Below the pieces are notes generated by a model. That model was given only the letters and a program-made list of their open reading frames with translations. It was not told the DNA's origin and did not search any database. A program made the translations under genes and the position numbers. DNA of 55,515 bases, taken from the NCBI GenBank assembly GCA_002438505.1, contig DJPI01000027.1:1-55515 (forward strand). Direction: 5' to 3'. This DNA is from Ruminococcaceae bacterium UBA6416. Lineage in GTDB: Bacteria; Bacillota; Clostridia; Oscillospirales; Acutalibacteraceae. Each line of letters starts with the position of its first letter. Positions within the stretch are counted from its first letter, which is position 1. Shown here in pieces: positions 43,061 to 51,194 of this stretch.

Positions 43061-44086
43061 ATGTATAAAATTTCAAAAGATAAGCTCTCTTTGCTTTTTT
43101 CAGAGATTTCAAAGTCTGCCCCGCTGTATATGCCGATTCTTAAAAACGGACATTCGGACTTTTATCATTGGAATGAAAAGGACGAATACTGCGAAAGCGA
43201 GCTTAAAACCGCAAAGTCTGCAAAAGACCTTTTCTTTCCGCAGAGCGAAAATATAATCTCCTTTAAAAAGCATGACGGAAGATTCACCGTTGAAGTGAGT
43301 CAAAAAAGCTTTGAAAAATTTGTCCTTTTCGGCGTCAGAGGCTGTGACCTCAAGGGCGTTGAGGTTCTTGACAAGGTTTTCCTTGCCGAGCCGGTTGATG
43401 AATTTTATGCCGCAAAAAGGGCGAGCGGAGTAATTATCACAACTGCCTGCTCAAAGCCGGAGGAGACCTGCTTCTGCTCGGCTTTCGGCGTTGACGCTTC
43501 CGCTCCCGGCGGAGACGTCACAACGTGGCTTGATGAAAGCAATCTTTATTGGAAAGCAAACACAGAAAAGGGTGAAGACCTGACAAAGTTGCTTTCTTCC
43601 GTTCTTTCCGAGTGCGCAGACGAAAGCGCAGAAGGCATTAAAAACGAGATTTCCGAAAAGCTTCAAAAGCTTCCGCTTTCCTCGCTCAGTCTTGACGGCT
43701 GGGGTGAAAGCGCCGTTGAGGAGCGCTTTGAAAGCGAAAACTGGAAAAAACTCAGCGAAAGCTGTCTCGGCTGCGGCGCGTGCACTTTTGTTTGCCCAAC
43801 CTGCCAGTGCTATGACATCAGGGATTATGACACCGGTCATGGCGTCAAAAGATATAGATGCTGGGACTCGTGTATGTATAACGATTTCACAATGATGGCT
43901 CACGGCACACCGAGGCCAACTCAAATGCAGCGGTTCAGACAGAGATTCATGCATAAGCTTGCATATTTTCCGGCGAACAACGGCGGCGAGTTTTCCTGCG
44001 TCGGCTGCGGAAGGTGCATTAAAAAATGCCCGTCAAAGCTGAACATCGTCAAAGTAATCAGAGCATTCGGAGGCAGTGAAAAATGA
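43061..44086 (+). CDS. flxB: FlxB-like 4Fe-4S protein
   Basis: A 341-residue protein of the AsrA/HycB-like 4Fe-4S group. An N-terminal domain with VRGCDLKGVEVLD and TTACSKPEETCFC is followed by two cluster motifs, CLGCGACTFVCPTCQC (about 243-258) and CVGCGRCIKKCPSK (about 317-330), with RCWDSCMYNDFT between. This is the layout of FlxB and of anaerobic sulfite reductase subunit A, which partner with an FAD/NAD-binding subunit. The ATG at 43061 is preferred over an in-frame TTG at 43037. A 4-base overlap joins it to flxA. Confidence 0.85.
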   Translation: MYKISKDKLSLLFSEISKSAPLYMPILKNGHSDFYHWNEKDEYCESELKTAKSAKDLFFPQSENIISFKKHDGRFTVEVSQKSFEKFVLFGVRGCDLKGVEVLDKVFLAEPVDEFYAAKRASGVIITTACSKPEETCFCSAFGVDASAPGGDVTTWLDESNLYWKANTEKGEDLTKLLSSVLSECADESAEGIKNEISEKLQKLPLSSLSLDGWGESAVEERFESENWKKLSESCLGCGACTFVCPTCQCYDIRDYDTGHGVKRYRCWDSCMYNDFTMMAHGTPRPTQMQRFRQRFMHKLAYFPANNGGEFSCVGCGRCIKKCPSKLNIVKVIRAFGGSEK

Positions 44087-44922
44087 ATATAGATATTTCA
44101 AACGATAAGCTTATACCGAAAATTGCGGTTGTTTCCTCTGTGAGAGAGGATACACCTGACGTTAAAACCTTCCGCATTGTTCCAAAGGAGGGGGAAACGC
44201 TTTTTGAGCATGTGCCCGGCCAGTGCGCAATGCTTTCTCTCCCCGGAGTTGGCGAGGCGATGTTTTCAATTACCTCCTCTCCAACGGAAAAGGGCTATAA
44301 GGACTTCAGCATCAAGCGCTGCGGAACGCTGACCGAACAGCTCCATATGCTTGAGCCGGGAATGGAAATTGGAATCAGAGGACCGTTCGGACGCCCGTTT
44401 CCGGTTGACACCGAGTTCAAGGGAAAGAACCTGCTTTTTGTTGCCGGCGGAATCGGCCTTGCGCCTCTCCATTCGGTCATAAACTATGTCAGACATTTCA
44501 GGAAAGATTATGGCAGAATTGATATCCTTTACGGTTCAAGGAGCGCGGATGACCTTGTTGACTATGATGAAATTGTCAACGAATGGTGCAAGGAGGACGG
44601 AATCAACGTCTATCTCACCATTGACCGCGAACAGGAGGGCTGGAACGGCCATGTCGGCTTTGTTCCGTCATACTTAAAGGAGCTTGAAATTGCAAAGGAC
44701 AGCACGGTAATCATCTGCGGCCCGCCAATAATGATCAAATTTGTTCTTGCGGCGCTGCTTGAAATGGGCTTTGACAAGACCCAGGTTTACACAACGCTTG
44801 AACTTAAAATGAAGTGCGGAATCGGAAAATGCGGAAGGTGCAATATCGGCAAAAAGTACGTCTGCAAGGACGGCCCGGTTTTCCGCTTTGATGAAATCGA
44901 TGAATTGCCCGATGAATATTAA
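44083..44922 (+). CDS. flxA: FlxA-like FAD/NAD(P)-binding oxidoreductase
   Basis: A 279-residue flavoprotein of the dihydroorotate dehydrogenase electron-transfer/AsrB group. Order: FAD domain with MFSITSSP (about 65-72), FGRPFPV, the NAD-binding FVAGGIGLAPLHSVI (about 123-137) and ICGPPIM (about 207-213), and a C-terminal [2Fe-2S] loop CGIGKCGRCNIG (about 245-256). It should oxidise NADH or NADPH and pass electrons to FlxB. It is the entry point for electrons into the proposed complex. It starts in the flxB stop (ATGA). Confidence 0.9.
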   Translation: MNIDISNDKLIPKIAVVSSVREDTPDVKTFRIVPKEGETLFEHVPGQCAMLSLPGVGEAMFSITSSPTEKGYKDFSIKRCGTLTEQLHMLEPGMEIGIRGPFGRPFPVDTEFKGKNLLFVAGGIGLAPLHSVINYVRHFRKDYGRIDILYGSRSADDLVDYDEIVNEWCKEDGINVYLTIDREQEGWNGHVGFVPSYLKELEIAKDSTVIICGPPIMIKFVLAALLEMGFDKTQVYTTLELKMKCGIGKCGRCNIGKKYVCKDGPVFRFDEIDELPDEY

Positions 44923-44937
44923 GGGAGGTCAGTAAAA

Positions 44938-45612
44938 ATGGAAAAGATGGTTAATATCTACCTCATGGGAAAAAAGTATGAGGTGCCTGCAACATTGACT
45001 ATTATGACGGCAATGGAATATGCGGGATATAAATATGTTCGCGGCTGCGGCTGCCGCAACGGCTTCTGCGGAGCCTGCGCAACAATATACAGAATCAAGG
45101 GTCAGTTTGACGTTAAAACCGGCCTTGCTTGTCAGACTCAGGTTCAGGACGGAATGTATGTTTCAACTCTGCCGTTCTTCCCGACCAAAAAGGCCGAGTA
45201 TGATATCAACAAAATTAAGCCCACAGAGCAGATCATGATGGAGCTTTATCCTGAAATTTACAGCTGCATCGGCTGCAATGCCTGCACAAAGTCCTGCACT
45301 CAGAGCCTTTCCGTAATGCAGTATATCGCATACGCGCAGCGCGGCGAATATGAAAAATGCGCCGAGGAATCCTTTGACTGTGTTGCCTGCGGTGTTTGCA
45401 GCTCAAGGTGCCCGGCCGGTATCTCACATCCGCAGGTTGCGGTTCTTGCAAGGAGACTCACCGGAAAATATATTGCGCCCGAATCGAAACACCTGACGAA
45501 AAGGGTTGAGGAGATCAAGCACGGCGAATATGATGATCTCATTGAGCAGGTTATGCAAAAGCCGATTGAGGAACTCAAGGAATTATATAACAACAGAGAC
45601 ATCGAGGAATAA
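44938..45612 (+). CDS. Fumarate reductase/TfrB-like iron-sulfur subunit
   Basis: A 224-residue iron-sulfur protein. The N-terminal half is a plant-type [2Fe-2S] ferredoxin domain (GCGCRNGFCGACATIYRIKG and LACQ). The C-terminal half has two four-Cys motifs, CIGCNACTKSC (about 101-111) and CVACGVCSSRCPAG (about 145-158), so it is built like FrdB fused to an HdrC-type ferredoxin, rather than the usual [4Fe-4S]+[3Fe-4S] FrdB. Archaeal thiol:fumarate reductase TfrB has a similar start plus an HdrB-like end; here HdrB is a separate gene. It precedes the flavoprotein subunit by 12 bases. Confidence 0.82.
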   Translation: MEKMVNIYLMGKKYEVPATLTIMTAMEYAGYKYVRGCGCRNGFCGACATIYRIKGQFDVKTGLACQTQVQDGMYVSTLPFFPTKKAEYDINKIKPTEQIMMELYPEIYSCIGCNACTKSCTQSLSVMQYIAYAQRGEYEKCAEESFDCVACGVCSSRCPAGISHPQVAVLARRLTGKYIAPESKHLTKRVEEIKHGEYDDLIEQVMQKPIEELKELYNNRDIEE

Positions 45613-45624
45613 GGGGGTAGAAAA

Positions 45625-47247
45625 ATGCTGACACATGAAATGATGGAATCAATCAAAAAGGTTGAGGCAACAAGAGCGGAAAGAATTGGCATGGATTTGC
45701 CAAAAATGTCTGCTGAGGAAAAATCAAAATTGCTCAAGCAGTATCACCCCGATTTCCGCGAGGACGGCTTTGAAGTTCTGAAGGTTGGCCCAAACAAGGG
45801 TGAAAAGGTTCCAAAGCAGCTTTGCCACCTTCTTCAGGGTCAGAGCCGAATCAGCGGAAAAAGCATTGACCTTCACAAGGTTGATTATGACGTTGACGTT
45901 CTCATTATCGGCGGCGGCGGAGCCGGTGCTTCGGCTGCGATTGAAGCTCAGGCCGCCGGTGCAAATGCAATGATTGTCACAAAGCTCCGTCTCGGCGATG
46001 CAAACACAATGATGGCTGAGGGCGGAATTCAGGCTGCGGACAAGGAAAACGACTCCCCGATGCGCCATTATCTTGATGCGCTCGGCGGCGGCCACTTCTT
46101 CAATGTTCCGGAGCTTCTTGAAAAGCTTGTTATGGACGCGCCAGGCGCAATCAAGTGGCTCAATGAGCTCGGCGTAATGTTCGATAAGGAAGCTGACGGA
46201 ACAATGGTCACAACCCACGGCGGCGGAACATCAAGAAAGAGAATGCACGCCTGCAAGGACTATTCCGGCGCGGAAATCATGCGCGTTCTGCGCGATGAAG
46301 TTTGGAACAGGGAAATTCCCGTTGTTGATTATACCGCGGCCATTGAACTCATTAAAGACGAGGCAGGAAAAGTTGCCGGTGCCGTTCTTGAAAACATGGA
46401 AACCGGCGAGCTTCTTGTTGCAAAAGCAAAAACGGTCATTATTGCAACCGGCGGAGCCGGCAGACTTCATTATCAGGGCTTCCCGACCTCCAACCATTAC
46501 GGCGCAACGGCAGACGGCCTTGTTCTTGCATACAGAGCCGGTGCAAGTCTGCTTTATGCCGACACAATTCAGTACCATCCGACCGGCGTTGCTTTTCCGA
46601 GACAGATTTACGGCGCACTTGTTACGGAAAAAGTTCGCTCGCTCGGCGCACAGCTTGTCAATGTTGACGGCGTTGCATTCATGAATCCGCTTGAAACAAG
46701 AGACGTTACCGCTTCCTGCATCATCAGGGAGTGCACAACGAACAAAAAGGGTATTCCAACCTCAAGCACACGTTTCGGCGTTTGGCTTGACACTCCGATG
46801 ATTGACCTCATCAACGGTGAGGGCACCATTGAAAAGCGTATTCCGGCAATGCTGCGTATGTATCTTGAATATGGCATTGACATGAGGAAAGAGCCCATTT
46901 TGGTCTATCCGACTCTCCATTATCAAAACGGCGGAATCAAAATTACGCCGGACGGAATGAGCAACCTTGAAAACCTCTTTGTTGCCGGAGAGGCAGTTGG
47001 AGGAATTCACGGAAAGAACAGACTTATGGGCAACTCGCTTCTTGATGTTATCGTTTTCGGAAGGAATGCGGGTCAGCATGCGGCCGCAAAGGCTAAGGAA
47101 ACAGCCCAGACAGGTGAGCTCACCCTCGGCCACATCTATGACTTTGAAGCCGAAATGAAAAAAGCCGGTGTTGAAATCGACTGCATTTCGCCGAAGCTTC
47201 TTCCGACCTATACCCACGGAAGCAAGCGTAACATTGAAAACAACTGA
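45625..47247 (+). CDS. Fumarate reductase/succinate dehydrogenase-type flavoprotein
   Basis: A 540-residue flavoprotein. About 87 N-terminal residues form an extension not typical of FrdA (SAEEKSKLLKQYHPDFREDG). FAD binding is at LIIGGGGAGASAAIEAQAAG (about 93-112), GDANTMMAEGG carries the flavin-loop residues, and active-site elements are HPTG (about 316), LETRDVTAS, LHYQNGG (about 432) and GKNRLMGNSLLDVIVFG (about 462-478). The usual long C-terminal helical domain is short. This matches FrdA/SdhA/TfrA-type fumarate reductases. No membrane anchor gene follows, so the enzyme is probably soluble and fed by the FrdB-like and Hdr/Flx subunits. Aspartate oxidase is a less likely alternative. Confidence 0.85.
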   Translation: MLTHEMMESIKKVEATRAERIGMDLPKMSAEEKSKLLKQYHPDFREDGFEVLKVGPNKGEKVPKQLCHLLQGQSRISGKSIDLHKVDYDVDVLIIGGGGAGASAAIEAQAAGANAMIVTKLRLGDANTMMAEGGIQAADKENDSPMRHYLDALGGGHFFNVPELLEKLVMDAPGAIKWLNELGVMFDKEADGTMVTTHGGGTSRKRMHACKDYSGAEIMRVLRDEVWNREIPVVDYTAAIELIKDEAGKVAGAVLENMETGELLVAKAKTVIIATGGAGRLHYQGFPTSNHYGATADGLVLAYRAGASLLYADTIQYHPTGVAFPRQIYGALVTEKVRSLGAQLVNVDGVAFMNPLETRDVTASCIIRECTTNKKGIPTSSTRFGVWLDTPMIDLINGEGTIEKRIPAMLRMYLEYGIDMRKEPILVYPTLHYQNGGIKITPDGMSNLENLFVAGEAVGGIHGKNRLMGNSLLDVIVFGRNAGQHAAAKAKETAQTGELTLGHIYDFEAEMKKAGVEIDCISPKLLPTYTHGSKRNIENN

Positions 47248-47255
47248 GGTGATTA

Positions 47256-48101
47256 ATGATGAGAGAAATAGACGTTAAACAGCTCACTTCCAACATTAAG
47301 GAAATGTGCATTGAAGCCACACATTATCTCACGCCCGATATGAAAAAAGCGCTTCAGGACGCAAAGGAAAATGAAATTGCGCCTCTGGGAAAGCAAATTC
47401 TTGAACAGCTTCAGGAGAACCTTGAAATTGCCGGAAAAGAAATGATTCCCATCTGTCAGGACACCGGAATGGCCGTTGTTTTCCTTGAAATCGGCCAGGA
47501 CGTTCACCTTGTTGGCGGCGACCTCACCGAGGCGGTCAATGAGGGCGTTCGCCGCGGCTATGTTGACGGCTTTTTGCGCAAATCCGTTGTTGGTGATCCG
47601 CTTCTGCGTGTCAACACAAAGGACAACACACCGGCAATAATTCACACGGAAATTGTTCCCGGCGATAAGGTTAAAATCACCGTCTCACCCAAGGGCTTCG
47701 GAAGTGAAAATAAGAGCAGAATCTTCATGCTCACACCGGCCGACGGAGTTGAGGGCGTTAAAAAGGCGATTCTCACCGCCGTCAATGATGCAGGTCCCAA
47801 CGCTTGCCCTCCGATGGTTGTTGGTGTTGGAATCGGCGGAACATTTGAAAAGTGTGCATTGCTTGCAAAAAAAGCGCTCCTCAGGAATGTTTCCGAGCAT
47901 TCTGAGCTTCCGCATATCAGAGAGCTTGAGGAAGAACTGCTTGAAACAATCAACAAGAGCGGAATCGGCCCGGGCGGTCTCGGCGGCTCAACAACAGCTC
48001 TTGCGGTGAACATCAACACATATGCAACGCATATTGCCGGTTTGCCTGTTGCAATAAACATCTGCTGTCATGTTAACAGACACGCAGTCAGAGATATATG
48101 A
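47256..48101 (+). CDS. Fumarate hydratase class I, alpha subunit
   Basis: A 281-residue subunit of the two-gene class I fumarase/L-tartrate dehydratase family. Cluster-ligand Cys are in ICQDTGMAVVF (about 67-77) and NACPPMVVGVGIGGT (about 185-199), with a further Cys pair near the end in INICCHVNRHAVRD. It interconverts fumarate and malate with an oxygen-sensitive [4Fe-4S] cluster. GAGGTGATTA precedes the ATG. It directly follows the fumarate reductase flavoprotein (8 bases), so the operon can take malate to succinate. The beta subunit follows. Confidence 0.93.
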   Translation: MMREIDVKQLTSNIKEMCIEATHYLTPDMKKALQDAKENEIAPLGKQILEQLQENLEIAGKEMIPICQDTGMAVVFLEIGQDVHLVGGDLTEAVNEGVRRGYVDGFLRKSVVGDPLLRVNTKDNTPAIIHTEIVPGDKVKITVSPKGFGSENKSRIFMLTPADGVEGVKKAILTAVNDAGPNACPPMVVGVGIGGTFEKCALLAKKALLRNVSEHSELPHIRELEEELLETINKSGIGPGGLGGSTTALAVNINTYATHIAGLPVAINICCHVNRHAVRDI

Positions 48102-48111
48102 GGTGACGGTC

Positions 48112-48663
48112 ATGGACAGAAAAATCAATGTACCTTTGAGCAAAGAGGATGCGGCAACGCTTCGTACCGGCGACTATGTTTATCTCACCGGAACGGTTTA
48201 TACCGCAAGAGACGCGGCACACAAAAGAATGGATGAGGCTCTCAAAAAGGGCGAAAAACTTCCGTTTGATGTCAACGGAAACGTGATTTATTACATGGGA
48301 CCCTCTCCGGCGAGGGAGGGCAGACCAATAGGCAGCGCAGGCCCGACAACGGCCGGAAGAATGGATCCGTATGCGCCCGAACTGCTTGACCTCGGTCTTC
48401 GCGGAATGATTGGAAAGGGAAGAAGAACAAAGGAAGTTGTTGATGCAATCGTCCGCAACAAAGCCGTTTACTTTGCTGCCGTCGGCGGAGCCGGTGCGCT
48501 GCTTTCCCAGTGCATCAAGTCGTCTGAGGTTATCGCATATGATGACCTCGGTGCGGAAGCGATAAGGAAGCTTTATGTTGAAAACTTCCCCGTTATCGTT
48601 GTTATTGACAGCGAAGGAACGAATCTTTATGACATTGCGCTTGAAAAGTATAAAAAGCTTTGA
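48112..48663 (+). CDS. Fumarate hydratase class I, beta subunit
   Basis: A 183-residue beta subunit: LRTGDYVYLTGTVYTARDAA (about 20-39), YYMGPSPAREGRPIGSAGPT (about 63-82), GLRGMIGKG and AVYFAAVGGAGALL. This is the C-terminal swivelling half of class I fumarase. The start at 48112 is preferred (GAGGTGA five bases upstream) over an in-frame ATG at 48070 that overlaps the alpha gene. Tartrate dehydratase beta is the only close alternative; the neighbouring fumarate reductase favours fumarase. Confidence 0.92.
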   Translation: MDRKINVPLSKEDAATLRTGDYVYLTGTVYTARDAAHKRMDEALKKGEKLPFDVNGNVIYYMGPSPAREGRPIGSAGPTTAGRMDPYAPELLDLGLRGMIGKGRRTKEVVDAIVRNKAVYFAAVGGAGALLSQCIKSSEVIAYDDLGAEAIRKLYVENFPVIVVIDSEGTNLYDIALEKYKKL

Positions 48664-48683
48664 TTTGAAAGGAATTTAAAATA

Positions 48684-49004
48684 ATGGCGGAAATTCTTGA
48701 AACAATAATGCTCATCTGCTTCGGCTGCTCGTGGCCTATGAATGCCTATAAGAACGCAAAAGCGAAAAGCGCAAAGAACATGAGTCTTTCGTTCACCATT
48801 CTCATCATCACCGGCTACGTTGCCGGAATTATTGCAAAGTTTGTTGCAATAAGCAACGGAACCATTGCAACCGTTACCGGAAAAACAATTTTTGTTATTG
48901 CGGTGTACTTCCTCAATCTTGTCATGGTTTCGGCCAATGTTGTGATTTATTTCATCAACAAAAAATATGACAAGCAGGCCGAGGCCGCTGCGGCAAAGAA
49001 ATAA
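48684..49004 (+). CDS. SemiSWEET/PQ-loop-like small membrane protein
   Basis: A 106-residue protein with three hydrophobic helices and a PQ-loop/SemiSWEET-like core: LICFGCSWPMNAYKNAKAKS (helix 1 end and loop), then SLSFTILIITGYVAGIIAKF and a third helix, with a basic C-terminus. Bacterial SemiSWEETs dimerise to move sugars; this variant has WP where others have PQ/PN, so its cargo is open. It begins 20 bases after fumarase beta behind GAAAGGAA and precedes the operon terminator, so it is the last gene of the redox operon. Confidence 0.78.
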   Translation: MAEILETIMLICFGCSWPMNAYKNAKAKSAKNMSLSFTILIITGYVAGIIAKFVAISNGTIATVTGKTIFVIAVYFLNLVMVSANVVIYFINKKYDKQAEAAAAKK

Positions 49005-49013
49005 AGCAATAGT

Positions 49014-49054
49014 AAAAGGGAACTGATACGGGTGTGATCAGCTCCCTTTTTTCT
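49014..49054. terminator. Terminator of the redox operon
   Basis: AAAAGGGAACTGAT (49014-49027) pairs with ATCAGCTCCCTTTT (49037-49050, one mismatch) followed by more T. Its leading A-run makes it usable from the convergent maf side too. Confidence 0.88.
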
Positions 49055-49055
49055 C

Positions 49056-49634
49056 TTAAACTTCAACCGTGCCTTTGATACCAAACTTTGAAAGAACTCT
49101 TGCGCATTCATTCACGGGAAGACCCATAACGGTGAAATAATCACCGTTTATTTTTTTAACAAGAACACTGCCGAGCCCCTGTATTCCATATGCTCCGGCC
49201 TTGTCCATCGGTTCCTTTGTTGCAATGTATGAACGGATTGTTTCATCGGAAAGGGGATAGAACTCAACTTTCGTGCAGGAGAGGAAGCCCTCGCTTTTTT
49301 CTCCGTCCGTGATGTATACTCCGGTGAAAACCTCATGCTCACGTCCGGAAAGGCTTTTGAGCATTGAAAACGCCTCAGATTCGTCTTTTGGCTTTCCGAG
49401 GATTTTTCCGTCAAGGGCAACAACCGTATCACAGCCGAGAACAACGGCGCCTTTGTTCATTCTTGAAACAAAAAGCGCCTTTCTTTTTGAAAGCTCCTTA
49501 ACGGCTTCTCCTGCGCCAATGCCGCTTTCAAGCGTTTCGTCCGCATCGGAGGGAATCACTTCAAACTGATATCCGGCAAGCGAGAGCAGCTCGCGCCGCC
49601 TTGGAGAATTTGAGGCAACGATAAATCTTTTCAT
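49056..49634 (-). CDS. maf: Maf-type nucleotide pyrophosphatase
   Basis: A 192-residue house-cleaning pyrophosphatase acting on non-canonical or dTTP/UTP-type nucleotides. Motifs: ASNSPRRRELL (7-17), LGCDTVVALDGKILGKPKD (about 66-84), FTGVYI, and a C-terminal GAYGIQGLGSVLVKKINGDY then VMGLP. Length is typical. It begins inside the end of the Nudix gene (4-base overlap), so both sanitising enzymes are co-expressed. Confidence 0.94.
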   Translation of the reverse strand: MKRFIVASNSPRRRELLSLAGYQFEVIPSDADETLESGIGAGEAVKELSKRKALFVSRMNKGAVVLGCDTVVALDGKILGKPKDESEAFSMLKSLSGREHEVFTGVYITDGEKSEGFLSCTKVEFYPLSDETIRSYIATKEPMDKAGAYGIQGLGSVLVKKINGDYFTVMGLPVNECARVLSKFGIKGTVEV

Positions 49635-50176
49635 ATCTTGCCCTCCGAAAGGAGCTTTTCTGTTTTGAGAACAAGGGCAACGGTTTTGCTGTCCGTAATG
49701 GTGCCGTCCATAACAAGCTCCACAGCCTTTTTGAGCGGTATTTCCTCAACGGACAAAAATTCACCCTCATCGAGGTGCTGCTTTGTTTTTCTGAGTCCAC
49801 GGGCAAAGTAAAGGTGAATAATTTCCGAGCAGTAAGCAACGGTTGGATAGATCTCGCCCATAGGAATAACCTTTTCGGCCGTTACTCCGCACTCCTCCTC
49901 AAGTTCGCGAATACCGGCAAAAAGGGGATCTTCCCCCTTTTCAAGCTTTCCGGCCGGAAGCTCAAGAAGAACGCGGCCGTACGGATAGCGGAACTGGCGG
50001 ACAAACAAAAGGCCGCCGTTATCCGTCAGAGCGGCAACGCAGACGCCGCCGTGGTGTTCAACCAGTTCACGGTGGGTTGTTTTTCCGTTTGGAAGAACAA
50101 CGGTGTCATTGTAGACATTGATGATTTTTCCCTCAAAGACGGTTTTTCGGTCTATTTTTTTTTCAGTGAATTCCAT
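49631..50176 (-). CDS. Nudix hydrolase, ADP-ribose pyrophosphatase type
   Basis: A 181-residue Nudix enzyme. The Nudix box begins at the Gly of AGKLEKGEDPLFAGIRELEE and continues ECGV (about 80-103), preceded by the ADP-ribose pyrophosphatase marker VRQFRYPYGR and LLELPAGK. It likely cleaves ADP-ribose. The start at 50176 has AAGGAG about 10 bases upstream; the frame opens 11 codons earlier without a site. Operon with maf. Confidence 0.9.
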   Translation of the reverse strand: MEFTEKKIDRKTVFEGKIINVYNDTVVLPNGKTTHRELVEHHGGVCVAALTDNGGLLFVRQFRYPYGRVLLELPAGKLEKGEDPLFAGIRELEEECGVTAEKVIPMGEIYPTVAYCSEIIHLYFARGLRKTKQHLDEGEFLSVEEIPLKKAVELVMDGTITDSKTVALVLKTEKLLSEGKI

Positions 50177-50275
50177 TATTGACAGCTCCTTTCGGAATAT
50201 TGCAGACAACCTTTTGAATATAAATCAGTAGCCGCCGAAAAAATCGGCAACATAACAGGCTTGGGATGTGTTTAT

Positions 50276-51178
50276 ATGTATAATGAAAATATAAGTGTTC
50301 CTTTTGATTATGAGCAGAGCAAAAAGACGGTTGAAGCGTTGGCGAGGAAATTCCCTTTCCTTTCTGTTGACGTTGTTGGGCGAACCTGCCTCGGACGTGC
50401 AATTTTTGCGTTCACCGTTGGGAACAAAAGCAATCGTGTCCTGCTCGCCGGCGGCTTCCACGGCTCGGAGTGGCTGACCTGCCTTGCGCTTTTCCGCTTT
50501 ACCGAGCGGCTGTGCCGCGCAATCGAAAAAAAAAGTCAGCTTTGCTCGGTCGATGTTTCAAGGGCGTTTTCGGAGCTTGGCGCGGTGATAATCCCTTGCG
50601 TTAACCCGGACGGAGTTGAAATTGCCGTCCACGGGCCTTCGGGCGCCAGAAGTGCGCGCGGCTTTGTTGAAAGTCTCGGCTGTAAGGACTACCGAAAATG
50701 GAACGCAAATGCAATGGGTGTTGACATCAACCATAATTTCAACGCCGGCTGGGAAATACTGCGCCGGATGGAGGAGGAACAGGGGATTAAAGAGCCGGCG
50801 CCGCGCCGGTTCGGCGGCTTCCACGCGGAAAGCGAGAGTGAAACAAAGGCGCTGACAAGGCTTTGCCGTCTCATTCCGTTCCGTCAGGCAATGGCCGTCC
50901 ATTCGCAGGGAGAAGAGCTTTATTGGCAATATGGTGATGAAACGCCTTCTCAGGCGCACATGATGGCAAAAATACTTGCCGATTCATGCTCATATCGCCT
51001 TGTTGAAAACGCCGGGCTTGCTTCCCACGGGGGCTTCAAGGACTGGTTCATCAGCGAGTTTTTCCGGCCAGCGTTCACTCTTGAAATTGGAAAGGGCGAA
51101 AATCCGCTGCCTTTTTCAGACCTTGATGAAATTTACAGCCGCATTGAGGAAACATTCACAATTTTTGCTCTTATGTAA
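50276..51178 (+). CDS. M14-family zinc carboxypeptidase
   Basis: A 300-residue M14 peptidase with zinc ligands His62 and Glu65 (GGFHGSEW) and a later His in AVHSQGEELYWQYGD, the substrate-binding NPDGVE and INHNFNAGW, and the catalytic Glu in FTLEIGKGENP. It resembles gamma-D-glutamyl-diamino acid peptidases acting on cell-wall peptides. No signal peptide is visible, which suggests a cytoplasmic role in peptidoglycan recycling. The ATG at 50276 is preferred although its ribosome binding site is weak; an in-frame TTG lies at 50261. Divergent from the Nudix-maf operon. Confidence 0.87.
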   Translation: MYNENISVPFDYEQSKKTVEALARKFPFLSVDVVGRTCLGRAIFAFTVGNKSNRVLLAGGFHGSEWLTCLALFRFTERLCRAIEKKSQLCSVDVSRAFSELGAVIIPCVNPDGVEIAVHGPSGARSARGFVESLGCKDYRKWNANAMGVDINHNFNAGWEILRRMEEEQGIKEPAPRRFGGFHAESESETKALTRLCRLIPFRQAMAVHSQGEELYWQYGDETPSQAHMMAKILADSCSYRLVENAGLASHGGFKDWFISEFFRPAFTLEIGKGENPLPFSDLDEIYSRIEETFTIFALM

Positions 51179-51194
51179 GAAAACGCCATTTAAA

